64,000 nucleotides of DNA from CAWATZ01 sp963784995. GTDB lineage: Bacteria > Planctomycetota > Planctomycetia > Gemmatales > Gemmataceae. Position numbers and translations under genes: made by a program. This document shows positions 52,601 to 61,240 of the stretch, one piece after another; the stretch's first letter is position 1; every line of letters begins with the position of its first letter. Below the pieces are notes generated by a model. It was given only the letters and a program-made list of their open reading frames with translations, did not search any database and was not told where the DNA came from. The DNA is taken from contig CAWATZ010000023.1 in NCBI GenBank assembly GCA_963784995.1, positions 43,146 to 107,145 of the forward strand. Direction: 5' to 3'.

Positions 52601-53594
52601 TCACGGCTGGACCACTGCCTCGATGGTCACCGAAACCGGCACTTCCTGGGCATCGGTTTTGATCTTCAGTTCGCGTTTGAACTCGCCGGGCTTGTCCTTG
52701 TCAAACAGGCACTGGAACGTGATGGTCTGCACCCGGGCCACAGCCCCCGTGGGGGTCTTCAGCGAGATGGTGCCATCCACGCCCTGCACTTCGAGAACGC
52801 GGAACGGTTTATTGGCCTGCACCACGACCCGGCGCGTCAGCGTCTCGCCGGCCTTGACGTTGCCCAGGTTCAGGGCGTTGGGCGCCACCGTCAGCGCCGC
52901 GGCGACGTTGGCCTCGACCAGCAGCGGCACCATCGGGGCGTTGGGATCGTTGGTCTTCAGCTGGATAAAATCCTTGATCAGGCCCGGGGGAGCGTTCGGC
53001 AGCAGGGTGACTTGCAGGGTGTAGCCGACCTGCCCCGGCTTGCGATACTTCTCGTTGTGGACCACGGTGATGGGCAGGTCGTTGGGGACCACGACGTTTT
53101 CGAGCTTCCAGTCGAGCCGGCCGGCGTACTCGACGTCGATGGTCTGGAGGAGCTTCTGTCCCTGGGTGACCTGGTTGAAGTTCACCTGGCCCGGATTGAA
53201 GACGATGTCTTGCCGGCTGGTGGCCGAGACCTTCAGTTCGGCGCTGGAGGTGAACTCCGGACCGACCGTGACGCGGATGCCGACCGTCTTGGCGCCGGTG
53301 AAGCGGCGGGCGTCCATGCTGACGTCGATGGTGGTCGATTCGCGGCTCCAGGACGCGCTTGGCCGGCGTGGCCGTGACGCAGCCGCAGCCGCTGGAGCAG
53401 TTGATGACCTCCATGCGCACCGCATAGATGTTGGTAATGGGAAAGCGATGGAAGAGCTGGGCGCCGTGGGGCACGACGCCGAAATCCCTGGTCAGCCCTT
53501 CCTTGAACATCTTCTCGGCCCAGGGCTGAGTCTGGGCGGTGGCCGTCGGGACCACGCCTGCCAGAACGAGCACCGCCGCAATCACGTTCCGCAT
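52601..53594 (-). CDS. DUF1573 domain secreted protein (one frameshift)
   Basis: About 330 residues, exported (RNVIAAVLVLAGVVPTATAQ signal peptide). The N-terminal part has FGVVPHGAQLFHRFPITN and VINCSSGCGCVTATPAKRVL, the DUF1573 hallmark with closely spaced Cys (SGCGCV). Immunoglobulin-like strands follow and a second DUF1573/ASH-like unit (NLGNVKAGETLTRRVVVQAN). Probably a periplasmic binding or structural protein. The frame shifts near 53345 (GGACGCGCTTGG). ATG 53594 has AGGA just upstream. Confidence 0.85.
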
Positions 53595-53751
53595 GATTCC
53601 TGCGCCTCTTCGCTTGAGACCGTGAGATCCAACCGCGAGGGATTCTAACCAGATGGCCTCCGCCAGAGAAGGCGGATTCTGGTTGCTTGTCTGCCGAAAT
53701 GCTGTAAAAACAGGGAAGATGATCCAACGAGGCAAATCGGGAGGGCAGCCA

Positions 53752-54213
53752 ATGTCAAGCGAGCTAACCCTGATCAAATCCGCCCTGGTGCGCGAACTGG
53801 AGGAACTGCGCGACGCCGTCCGGCAACTGAGCGCCGACCTGGACGAGAAGCAGTTCTGGGAAAAGCCGCTCGACCCGGGCAACTCGATCGGCCATCTGGT
53901 GCTGCACCTGACCGGCAACCTGAACCACTTCGTCGGCGCCCAGCTGGCCGGCAGCGGCTACGTCCGCAACCGGGAGAGCGAGTTCACCGAGAGCGACACG
54001 CCGCCCAAGGGCGAGACCCTGGCTCGGCTCGATGACGCGGTCGCACTGTTTCACCGGGTGGTGGAGGGACTGAGCGCGGAGCAGATGCTGGCGCCGCATC
54101 CGGAGACGCGGTTCGGGCCGGTGCTGCAAGCGCTGGTGCATCTGGTGGCGCACTTCGCCCTGCACCGGGGGCAGATGTCGTACCTGGCCCGGCTGGTGCG
54201 AAAGGAGAAGTGA
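53752..54213 (+). CDS. DinB/DUF664-like four-helix protein
   Basis: A 153-residue four-helix bundle of the DinB/YfiT superfamily. It keeps the three metal-binding His: one in NSIGHLVLHLTGNLNHFVGA and two near the end (LVHLVAHFALHRGQMSYL). These are putative metal-dependent enzymes, often stress- or thiol-related. ATG 53752 follows GGGAGGG. It is 7 nt upstream of the next gene, so probably co-transcribed. Confidence 0.85.
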   Translation: MSSELTLIKSALVRELEELRDAVRQLSADLDEKQFWEKPLDPGNSIGHLVLHLTGNLNHFVGAQLAGSGYVRNRESEFTESDTPPKGETLARLDDAVALFHRVVEGLSAEQMLAPHPETRFGPVLQALVHLVAHFALHRGQMSYLARLVRKEK

Positions 54214-54220
54214 AGGGGCC

Positions 54221-54926
54221 ATGCCGCGGATCTCGATCAAGAGAAGATTGGCGAGACGTCATGTGTTTTATGTGATCGTCATGCTGCTCCCAGTGTGGGG
54301 ATACCTGTGTTTCCTCTATCGGTTCTGGTTGGAAACGGGATCCCTTTCAAGTCTGCTTGGCAGTTGGTCGGAGTTATTCCTGGGCACCATTGTCTTTTTG
54401 CCATTCGCCGCGTTGCTCGCCTTCTTGATTTGGCGTCTTGCGTCCTTGCGCGGTTGGCATCCCGACCTGCTCGCGCTGGCTCGCTACGGGGACCAGCAGG
54501 AACTGCTGACCCAGATCGAGGCGGAATTGGACGATCCCTCGCGGGTAGCGACATTCGGCGAGGCGAAGTCGTTCCAACTGCTCCCCCGCGAGCTGGGTGA
54601 TGCCGAGGTCTGGATCACCGCATCCTGGCTGATCTATCTCAGCGGCGGCGGCAACCGGATGACCGTCTTCCGTCTGGCTGATCTCGTTCTCGTCTACCCC
54701 GAGGAGGATCACGTGATCCTGGCGGACAGGTATGGAGTGCGTCTCCAGATTGCCGGCAGCGAGGGAGGAAGGGCCCGGCTCCTGGCCGAGATCCTGATCC
54801 GGGTGCCGTGGGCGCTGGACCATTTCGATCCGGAGATGGAGAAGACCTGGAACGAGAACCCCCAAGGGAATCATTGCGCAGGTGGAAAAGCGGCGTCAGG
54901 ATCTGCAGCGGGAAAAAAGGACGTGA
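54221..54926 (+). CDS. hypothetical membrane protein (probable frameshift near the end)
   Basis: About 235 residues: two N-terminal membrane helices (VFYVIVMLLPVWGYLCFLYR, LFLGTIVFLPFAALLAFLIW), then a cytosolic domain with ITASWLIYLSGGGNRMTVFR and a PH-like strand pattern (LADLVLVYPEEDHVILADRY). Near 54866 an extra A seems to change frame: shifting gives IIAQVEKRRQDLQREKRT and a stop at 54926, a more natural helical end than the repeat-derived tail to 54952. No family name is offered. Confidence 0.65.
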
Positions 54927-54934
54927 CGAGCAAC

Positions 54935-54965
54935 AGCCGCTTGCGGCTTTGAGCCGCAAGCGGCT
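54935..54965. terminator. hairpin between convergent genes
   Basis: AGCCGCTTGCGGCT (54935-54948) pairs with AGCCGCAAGCGGCT (54952-54965) around TTG. It separates the membrane protein gene from the convergent acyl carrier protein gene. Confidence 0.7.
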
Positions 54966-54972
54966 GGCTGGA

Positions 54973-55347
54973 TCACGCCACGTTCGGACTTCCCGAGGTC
55001 TTGGTGGGAACCGAAGTGGGGCCGGTACTGCTCGGCGTTCGTATCTCACCGCGGACAGCGTGCGGAGGGTTCAGGCCCACCGGGGCCGACTCCTGTGCGG
55101 GGGCGGACAGTTTCAGCTCGAGCAGGTCGAGGACGTCGGCGAGGGTGACCAGCTTCTCCAGCTCCTGCGGCGACAGGCGGATTTTGTAGTGCCGTTCCAC
55201 CTGGGAGATGATGCTGACCACGTCGACGGAATCCAGCCCGAGCCCCTCGCGGAGGTTGGTGGAATCGTCCAGGTCCAGATACTTTTCGCCGGTGTCGGCC
55301 TCGAGAAGCTCGATCAGCGTGTTGCGTATCAGCGTGCGATCGGGCAT
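54973..55347 (-). CDS. acyl carrier protein-like protein
   Basis: 124 residues. Residues 1-80 are an acyl carrier protein: RTLIRNTLIELLEADTGEKY, the phosphopantetheine serine in LREGLGLDSVDVVSI (DSV instead of the usual DSL), and helices III-IV. A proline/serine-rich tail of ~40 residues follows, unusual for fatty-acid ACP, so it is probably dedicated to another pathway. No ketosynthase or ligase is adjacent. Confidence 0.85.
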   Translation of the reverse strand: MPDRTLIRNTLIELLEADTGEKYLDLDDSTNLREGLGLDSVDVVSIISQVERHYKIRLSPQELEKLVTLADVLDLLELKLSAPAQESAPVGLNPPHAVRGEIRTPSSTGPTSVPTKTSGSPNVA

Positions 55348-55616
55348 GGTGTCCCTTCCTGGTCAAGTAAAGAGGAATACGGTGGAGCCGGCTGGGTCCG
55401 CTCCACGATCCAGACTGCCGATCCCTCGGCAAATCCCCATGCGCATTCCGGCCAGGCGCTCCCCTGAAGAGCGTTCTTCCGGGTCAGCCGGCCTGGTTTG
55501 AAAATGCAGGCTCTTTAGTACCTCAAGTCGGCCTTCGGGGGCAATAGCGGTTCTCTCACAGCGGACGGTGAACCGCGTTTATTGCGGTTCAGGAAGAAAA
55601 AGACCGACGCTCCTCC

Positions 55617-55668
55617 CACCCAGGGCGATGCCCTGGGCTATCCTGTTGCGCCCCTTCGGGGCGAAACG
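55617..55668. repeat. double-hairpin intergenic repeat (CCCAGGGCGATGCCCTGGGC)
   Basis: Contains CCCAGGGCGATGCCCTGGG and GCGCCCCTTCGGGGCG, two adjacent hairpins of a repeat widely seen in Verrucomicrobia and planctomycetes (from memory). The rest of the 55348-55669 spacer shows no gene. Confidence 0.65.
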
Positions 55669-55669
55669 C

Positions 55670-56368
55670 TCACCGCCGCACCCGGACCAGTTCAATCAGC
55701 GTCCGATGCCCCTGCTCGACGAAATTCTGCCGGACCAGCCGATTGCTGCCGTCGTACCAGAGATCGACGTTGACCTTGCCGGTCAGCCGGTAGTGATGCA
55801 CGGGCAGCATCTGCCCGGCCACGGGGAGCTGCTCGACACCGACGTACAGCACCTGGGCCGTCATGTCCCGGCCGGTGTCGGCATCGACGAGGGGGATGGT
55901 CTGATTGTGGTGCCTGGCGTCGGGCTTGTTCCAGTAGCTGGTCAACCAGACGTCGCCGCGGACCAGCCGTTCCTGGTCGTTGACGCGGAGCCGGAGGTTC
56001 TCCTTCTCGGCGACGGCGGCGACGGCAAAGCGTTTGTTGTCGTCGTTGCAGACGCTCTCAAACTTCACCAGCCGGCCATCCTTCCAGACTTCCCGGCCGC
56101 GGTAGCTGTAGCGGTAGGTGACGAAGGGCAGAGGCTGGACGCGCACGTCGGTGTCGGCCGACATGGTGATGGTGCCGTCGTCGGTGCGATGGAAGGTCAT
56201 GTGGGCGTCGCCGGCGGGCTTGCCATCGACCTTGACCTCGAAGTCGCGGGTCTCCACGTCCGCGGCGCGAGCCTGGGATGGAAAGGCGCCGAAGGCCAGG
56301 AGAGCGGCCAGGAGCAGCCCGGTCTGGATGGTCACAAGTCGGCTCAACCCGCGGAAACGACAGCCCAT
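55670..56368 (-). CDS. DUF6134-like exported protein
   Basis: A 232-residue secreted protein: signal peptide LVTIQTGLLLAALLAFGAFP ending SQARA, then a beta-rich domain (VETRDFEVKVDGKPAGDAHM, TYRYSYRGREVWKDGRLVKF, GVEQLPVAGQMLPVHHYRLT). It matches the DUF6134 pattern in planctomycetes, of unknown function; it may be a periplasmic lipocalin-like binder. ATG 56368 follows GGAGGA. Confidence 0.75.
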   Translation of the reverse strand: MGCRFRGLSRLVTIQTGLLLAALLAFGAFPSQARAADVETRDFEVKVDGKPAGDAHMTFHRTDDGTITMSADTDVRVQPLPFVTYRYSYRGREVWKDGRLVKFESVCNDDNKRFAVAAVAEKENLRLRVNDQERLVRGDVWLTSYWNKPDARHHNQTIPLVDADTGRDMTAQVLYVGVEQLPVAGQMLPVHHYRLTGKVNVDLWYDGSNRLVRQNFVEQGHRTLIELVRVRR

Positions 56369-56517
56369 GTTCAAGTCCTCCACGGCCCGGCCGGGGGTCG
56401 GCCTCCGCACCGACCCCTCCGTCGGGCTTGCAGCGGCGTCGGGGCCTGGCCGCCGCGACCCCTTATAGCGACCTTGCCAGTTGGGATGAAGACGAAGTTA
56501 CAAGGGCCACGAACCGC

Positions 56518-56623
56518 AAGGCGAGCGGCAGGATCAAAGTAGCCATCACGCTCCGCGTGATGCGGGCTCATCACGCGGAGCGTGATGGCTACTTTGGGTA
56601 GGTTTTCTCCTGCCGCTCGCCTT
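56518..56623. repeat. nested hairpin (GGCGAGC family with inner 28-bp stem)
   Basis: Outer arms AAGGCGAGCGGCAGGA (56518-56533) and TCCTGCCGCTCGCCTT (56608-56623) enclose a second, longer inverted repeat starting CAAAGTAGCCATCACGCTCC. The inner core AGTAGCCATCACGCTCCGCG is an independent repeat family in planctomycetes (from memory), so one element appears to sit inside the other. The right arm overlaps the stop of the next gene. Confidence 0.8.
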
Positions 56624-57482
56624 ACTTCAGCCAGGACAGGACGATCCCGGCGAAATAGGTCGGTCCAACAGCCGACGGCTGGCCCGGCTTGATGCCATAC
56701 CCGCCGTCGGCGTTGCGGCACTTGCCGATAAACTCGCGCACCTTTTCCGTCCCTGATGGCTTGGTCTTGAGCATGTGGAAGCAGCGCACGACGCGGTAAG
56801 TCGTTTCCAGGTCTCCCTCTTCGCCCTCCTTGCCGAAGCCGCCCGACTTGCGTTGTCCCTCATTGATGGCCCTCAGGATCGCGTCCCGTTTCTCCGCCTT
56901 GCCGCCCATGCGCAGCAGGGCGACCACAGCGCTGCCGGTGGCCCGGGCCTGGCCGCCGCCCTTGCCGTAGGTGCCATCGGGGTTTTGCATTTTGAGGACT
57001 TGCTCCAGCCACTCCTCGTTTTTGGGCGATTTCTTGTGGACCGCCTCCAGCCCGGCGACAGCGATGCGGATGTCCTCGAACGTCTTGACGTGCTCGCTCA
57101 GGTAACGGATCGCGGGGGTCTCGTATTCCCCAAGGGGCAGTTTCAGCTCGACCACGGCCATGATGCCGACCGCGGTGAGGACCACGTCCGGCTTGCCGCC
57201 GGGGGTGTCGGCGAAGCCGCCCGACTTCTTGTCGAAACAGCTTTTCACGAAGTCCCCCGCCCGGGCCCGATCCAGCGCGTCCCCGCCGAAATACTTCAGG
57301 GCCCGCAGGGCCGACGACGTGGCTCGCAGGCTGGAGAGCGGCTTGTCCGCGGCCGGGCGGAAGCCGCCGTCGGCGTTCTGGAGCTTTTGCAGATACGCGA
57401 TCGTTGCCTTGTTCGGTTCCGCGCTCTGGCCCGACGGCCCGGCCAGCAAGAGGACGGCAAGTGCGACAATGGTGCGCTTCAT
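56622..57482 (-). CDS. exported prenyltransferase/squalene-oxidase repeat protein
   Basis: 286 residues with a signal peptide (RTIVALAVLLLAGPSGQS) and an alpha/alpha barrel of QW-like repeats: YLQKLQNADGGFRPAADKPL, KKSGGFADTPGGKPDVVLTA, QNPDGTYGKGG, QRKSGGFGKEGEEGDLETTY, RNADGGYGIKPGQPSAVGPT. It resembles geranylgeranyl transferase beta subunits, but export and the lack of zinc ligands suggest a non-enzymatic or glycan-related periplasmic role. Common in planctomycetes. Confidence 0.85.
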   Translation of the reverse strand: MKRTIVALAVLLLAGPSGQSAEPNKATIAYLQKLQNADGGFRPAADKPLSSLRATSSALRALKYFGGDALDRARAGDFVKSCFDKKSGGFADTPGGKPDVVLTAVGIMAVVELKLPLGEYETPAIRYLSEHVKTFEDIRIAVAGLEAVHKKSPKNEEWLEQVLKMQNPDGTYGKGGGQARATGSAVVALLRMGGKAEKRDAILRAINEGQRKSGGFGKEGEEGDLETTYRVVRCFHMLKTKPSGTEKVREFIGKCRNADGGYGIKPGQPSAVGPTYFAGIVLSWLK

Positions 57483-57515
57483 GGCAGGTTCCTCGGTGGC
57501 GATAGCGATGTCCAA

Positions 57516-58232
57516 TCACGTCCCAGGTGGTATACCCGCAATCGGCCGCCGTTGCAAGAACCCGCGCGTCCCGGCCGAGCGACGCAGCAACCGCCGCAGC
57601 AGCAGGCCGGCCAGCACCAGGAACATCCCCAGCGAAACCCAGCTCACCGCCCCCGCCGCGAAGGTAACCGAGCCGTTGAAGATGACGAAGGCCAGGAAGG
57701 AGTGCAGCAGCCAACCAAGCCACGGCCGGCGCTGGGTGTAACGGACCGGGGCCAGCCACCACCAGGCGACGTCCAGCGTCCAGAGCAGAGTGAACAGATA
57801 CGAGACGTAGATTCCCGGTCCAAAGTTGGTGATGCGGTCGGTCCGGGCGTAAGCGTCGGCATGCGACCAGTGGTGGTAGTAGTGGAAGGCCAGGCCGACG
57901 TGAACGAGATACGCGACCAGGGCCAGCGACCACAACCAGCGGCTCAGCCGGATGGCGGAGGCCGCTTGCCAGGCCGAGCTGTCCAGCGCGAGCATCAGGG
58001 CGGCGGCCAGGCCGTAGTACAGCAAGGCGAGGCGGATGGTACAGCGAACCCGATCGTCGCCGAGGGTCGGGGATGCGAGCAGGACAGGGGAGGCCACGGC
58101 CAGAAGCAGCAGCAGCAACCAGACGACCACCAGGCTGACCGTCAGGAGGCATTCCCGGCGGGCCAGAAGGGAAGCAATCCTGGGCATGGCTGTGAGTGCT
58201 CGGGGTTGCGGGCTGGGCAGATCATCGTGCAT
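57516..58232 (-). CDS. hypothetical polytopic membrane protein
   Basis: 238 residues with about six membrane helices: CLLTVSLVVVWLLLLLLAVA, RLALLYYGLAAALMLALDSS, LWSLALVAYLVHVGLAFHYY, YVSYLFTLLWTLDVAWWWLA, LHSFLAFVIFNGSVTFAAGA, WVSLGMFLVLAGLLLRRLL. The FHYYHHWSHADAYART segment (several His) may bind metal or heme, but no family is recognised. ATG 58232 is chosen; 58187 is possible. Confidence 0.65.
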   Translation of the reverse strand: MHDDLPSPQPRALTAMPRIASLLARRECLLTVSLVVVWLLLLLLAVASPVLLASPTLGDDRVRCTIRLALLYYGLAAALMLALDSSAWQAASAIRLSRWLWSLALVAYLVHVGLAFHYYHHWSHADAYARTDRITNFGPGIYVSYLFTLLWTLDVAWWWLAPVRYTQRRPWLGWLLHSFLAFVIFNGSVTFAAGAVSWVSLGMFLVLAGLLLRRLLRRSAGTRGFLQRRPIAGIPPGT

Positions 58233-58258
58233 CGCTCAGTCGTCCTCTGAAGGTGTCC

Positions 58259-58321
58259 GGCGAGCGGCGCGGCGTCAGCCCGCCGGTCAAGTACCGGCGG
58301 GCTGACGCCGCGCCGCTCGCC
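58259..58321. repeat. 29-bp-stem hairpin in a divergent promoter region (GGCGAGC family)
   Basis: GGCGAGCGGCGCGGCGTCAG... (58259-58287) pairs perfectly with 58293-58321 around CAAGT. The genes on either side point away from it, so it cannot be a terminator for either. Confidence 0.85.
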
Positions 58322-58389
58322 TTTCCGGGTGGGCACACCGACATCTCTATTCCGGTCCGCAGCCGGGTCAATGTCGTATCGTATCAGAG

Positions 58390-59259
58390 ATGGCAACCAA
58401 CACCCCCACCATGCAGGGCAAGACCTGCCTGATCACCGGAGCGACCTCCGGCATCGGCCTGATCGCGGCCCGCGAGCTGGCCCGGCAAGGGGCCCGCGTG
58501 CTGCTGGTCGGTCGGGACAGGGGACGGACCGATGCTGCCCTGGTGCGGATTCAGGGCGACACGGGCAACCGGCAAGTCGAGGCCCTGCTGGCCGACCTGT
58601 CCTCGCAGGAGCAGGTGCGCGGACTGGCACGGCAGGTCCAGGAGCGCTGTCCCCGGCTGGACGTGCTGGTGAACAACGCCGGCGGCATCTGGCTGAAGCG
58701 CGAGCTGACCGTGGACGGCCTGGAGCGGACCGTGGCCGTGAACCATCTCGCCTACTTCCTGCTGACCCGGCTGCTGCTGGACACCCTCAAGGCCAGCGCT
58801 CCCGCCCGCATCGTCAACGTCTCCTCGGCCGCCCATCGGCGGGCGACGATCGACTTCGACAACCTGATGGGCCAGCAGAGCTACAACGGCTGGCGGCAAT
58901 ACTGCCGCACCAAGCTGATGAACCTGCTGTTCACCTGCGAGCTGGCCCGCCGGCTGGAGGGAACGGGCGTCACCGCCAACGCGCTGCATCCCGGCTGGGT
59001 AGCCACGCGCTTCGGGGCCAACAACGGCTGGATCGGCGGAGTGTGGCAGCTGGTCGCCAACTGCTTCGCCATCAGCCCGGAGAAGGGGGCCCGGACGATC
59101 ACGTATCTGGCGACCGCTCCGGAGGTGGCCAGCGTCAGCGGGCGATACTTCGTCAAGGAACGGGAGGTGCCCTCCTCGGCCGCTTCCCACGATGACGCGG
59201 CCGCCAGACGGCTGTGGCAACTGAGTCTGGAACTGACCGGGGCGATGGCGGACCGGTGA
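58390..59259 (+). CDS. short-chain dehydrogenase (retinol dehydrogenase-like)
   Basis: A 289-residue SDR with TGATSGIGLIAARELARQ (cofactor), GRDRGR (Arg after the second strand, favouring NADP), NNAGGIW, VNVSSAAHRRATIDFDNLMG (catalytic Ser) and the YCRTKLMN catalytic Tyr-Lys. The RDH/WWOX-like layout suggests an alcohol or lipid substrate. No clear ribosome binding site precedes ATG 58390. Confidence 0.88.
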   Translation: MATNTPTMQGKTCLITGATSGIGLIAARELARQGARVLLVGRDRGRTDAALVRIQGDTGNRQVEALLADLSSQEQVRGLARQVQERCPRLDVLVNNAGGIWLKRELTVDGLERTVAVNHLAYFLLTRLLLDTLKASAPARIVNVSSAAHRRATIDFDNLMGQQSYNGWRQYCRTKLMNLLFTCELARRLEGTGVTANALHPGWVATRFGANNGWIGGVWQLVANCFAISPEKGARTITYLATAPEVASVSGRYFVKEREVPSSAASHDDAAARRLWQLSLELTGAMADR

Positions 59260-59569
59260 GGGCTCGCCGGGGAAGCGTGCCTGCCTGCCCTGCCGGCCAC
59301 AGTTGGGGCCGTGGCGGAGAAGACCGAGCGTGTCCGTGGTTGTCCCAGCAGCGTCCGGTGGCGTCCGACCGGCCTCTGCCTGCCGTCGGCCAGGGTATTC
59401 GGGCAGCACGGCCCGAAGGGTTCGGGACGTTGCCGGGCGACGCCAGCCGAGCCTTCCAGGCCCGGAAAGACCGGCCAGCAGCGTCCAGGCACGCCGGCGG
59501 CCACGCTACCGGGACACCTTGACACTTCGACGTACTTGCTGCGCTGGTTCCGCTGGGCAACCAGGTGGC

Positions 59570-59666
59570 GTCGTTGCAGCGTTGCAGCCAGCCCAGCCGC
59601 CCTGCGTTGCAGTGCATTGCGTGCAATGCACTGCAATGCGTGCAATGACTGCAACGCTGCAACGAC
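59570..59666. repeat. nested double palindrome of GTTGCAG/CTGCAAC units
   Basis: Outer arms GTCGTTGCAGCGTTGCAG (59570-59587) and CTGCAACGCTGCAACGAC (59649-59666); inner arms TTGCAGTGCATTGC (59607-59620) and GCAATGCACTGCAA (59623-59636). No gene is supported between 59260 and 60066. Confidence 0.75.
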
Positions 59667-59791
59667 CAGCAGTTGTCGGGCAGGCGGACGTCGCCCGGCT
59701 ACCATCCCGGAGTCTTGTTCCTGTTGAACCCTGCCCAACCGCAGCACCTTCTGTCAACTTCCTTACTTGCCCTTTGAGACGATGCCCTCCA

Positions 59792-60066
59792 GAAGCCATC
59801 CCAGCTGGCGCCGTGGGGGAGCCCGATCAACGAACTGCTGGGGTAAACCGAGCGGAGGGGCCATGAATGTCCGGCACGTTCACCGCTGCCGGGGATCAGA
59901 TAGCCTGCTTGGAGGGTGGATCGCGCATTGCCAGGGCTGCCTGCCCTGCCCGCCACTTTCTCGCAGGTGGCGGAGAGGCCAGCTGCTGCCGATGCTTGCC
60001 CGGTGAACGCCATTCCGCGTCATTTCCCTCTCTGCCTGCCAGCCGGCAGGGTATTCGGGAGCGGCA
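59792..60066. repeat. ~280-bp dispersed repeat, copy D
   Basis: Blocks shared in order with copy E (60757): GCCGTGGGGGAGCCCGATCA, AGCGGAGGGG, TTGCCAGGGCTGCCTGCCCT, TCGCAGGTGGCGGAGA and the end GTATTCGGGAGCGG. A shorter relative of the end block is at 59380-59400. The repeat appears mobile or recombinogenic, since it sits directly before the gene remnant at 60067. Confidence 0.75.
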
Positions 60067-60205
60067 GAAGGCAGCCGTCCGACAGCATCACGCAGCCATC
60101 CGGGACTTTCTGGTCGCAGTGGGAACCCAGACCAATCAGGGGGCCGTGGGCTGGGTGATGGATCGGCCTTTCTTCGAGATCGCGTTCCTCCTTCAGGGAG
60201 AATAA
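60067..60205 (+). pseudogene. short coding remnant behind repeat D
   Basis: The frame reads RQKAAVRQHHAAIRDFLVAV then GWVMDRPFFEIAFLLQGE and a stop 2 nt before the next ATG. It looks like the C-terminus of a gene whose upstream part has been replaced by repeat D. Family unknown. Confidence 0.4.
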
Positions 60206-60207
60206 CC

Positions 60208-60697
60208 ATGCCGAAAAACCCGCGGGAATTTGCGGAACTGTTCGGCGCCCGAATTGTCGCCGAGGTCCCCGACGTGGGCGGGGGGCCATTCGGGATGGCC
60301 CGGCTGGCGGCACCTGATGCACCAGCACTTGACGCCCAGCCAGGGAGAACGGCCTGGGCGTCCAACCGACCCGACCTGGAAGGACCGGCCCAAGGTTCCC
60401 ATGAGCGAGGCGACCCAGCGGCGACTTGCGGAAATCGCTGAGCAGCTGAGCACGCCCCGGAGACGTGTCAGTCCGATGCAGGTGGCGGCTCAGTTGCTGG
60501 AGGAAGCAGTCCGCTGCGTGCCGGCGAAGACAGAACGAGTCAAGGAAACCGAGGGCGAGTTGAGCGAGCCGACTGCTCAAGAGACGCCTGATCCTTCTGA
60601 GGAGTCTGCCGCGGAGAACGGTCCGACGGTCAAACAAGGGAAGCCCGGGTGCAAACAACGGCGGGCCAGGGGCAGCAAGCCGCGGAACAAGACGTGA
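60208..60697 (+). CDS. conserved hypothetical protein (one frameshift)
   Basis: About 163 residues once the frame is restored near 60300-60315. The N-terminus PKNPREFAELFGARIVAEVP, DVGGGPFGMARL continues in the other frame with HLMHQHLTPSQGERPGRPTD, SEATQRRLAEIAEQLSTPRR and RVSPMQVAAQLLEEAVRCVP, then a low-complexity Glu/Thr/Lys tail. The middle resembles small planctomycete proteins of unknown function; a ribbon-helix-helix-like role is possible but not shown. A purine-rich GGAGAATAACC precedes the ATG. Confidence 0.6.
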
Positions 60698-60756
60698 ACA
60701 GGGCAGGCCAGGACAGCAAACGCGGAGATCGATTCGCGTTCGCCCTCGGCTTCCCC

Positions 60757-61035
60757 ACTGCCCTCCCAGCTGGTGCCGTGGGGGAGCCCGATCAACGAGT
60801 TGCTGGGGTGAAGCGAGCGGAGGGGTTGGGGAGGTCCGCCGGGCTTGTCGCACTGGGGGTCAGATAACCTGGTTGTAGGGTGGATGGCGATTTGCCAGGG
60901 CTGCCTGCCCTGCCAGCCAATTCCTCGCAGGTGGCGGAGACGCCAGCTCCTGCCCATGCGTGTCTGGTGAATGCCATACCGCGTCATTTTCCTCTCTGCC
61001 TGCCAGCCGGCTGGGTATTCGGGAGCGGGCAGGAC
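60757..61035. repeat. ~280-bp dispersed repeat, copy E
   Basis: Second copy of the repeat at 59792, at roughly 80-85% identity by eye, ending GTATTCGGGAGCGGGCAG. It lies between the hypothetical gene and the CRISPR operon. I see no CRISPR array and no gene in 60698-61240. Confidence 0.75.
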
Positions 61036-61240
61036 AGATTTGCCTCCCCCACAATCAGCGAACCCTTGTAGATGGCCACCTATCGTGACGGGCTTGCTTG
61101 CCGGCCATGTCCACGGCGACATCCTGGAATACACTGGCTCTTGCCGTCATCTTGAGGATCCGGAAAACCGTGATCGAACCCGAACACAGGAAGTCGTGTC
61201 TGGAAAGTAAGCTGCAAGTGTCACCCACGAGGCTGAATCC

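Noticed and set aside
55568..56601. Plus-strand genes of 324 and 107 residues over the DUF6134 gene
   Set aside because: Shadow frames; the minus-strand protein has a signal peptide and a ribosome binding site.
59260..61240. A CRISPR array upstream of cmr1
   Set aside because: The repeats there are long (~280 bp), only two copies, with no short direct repeats and spacers.
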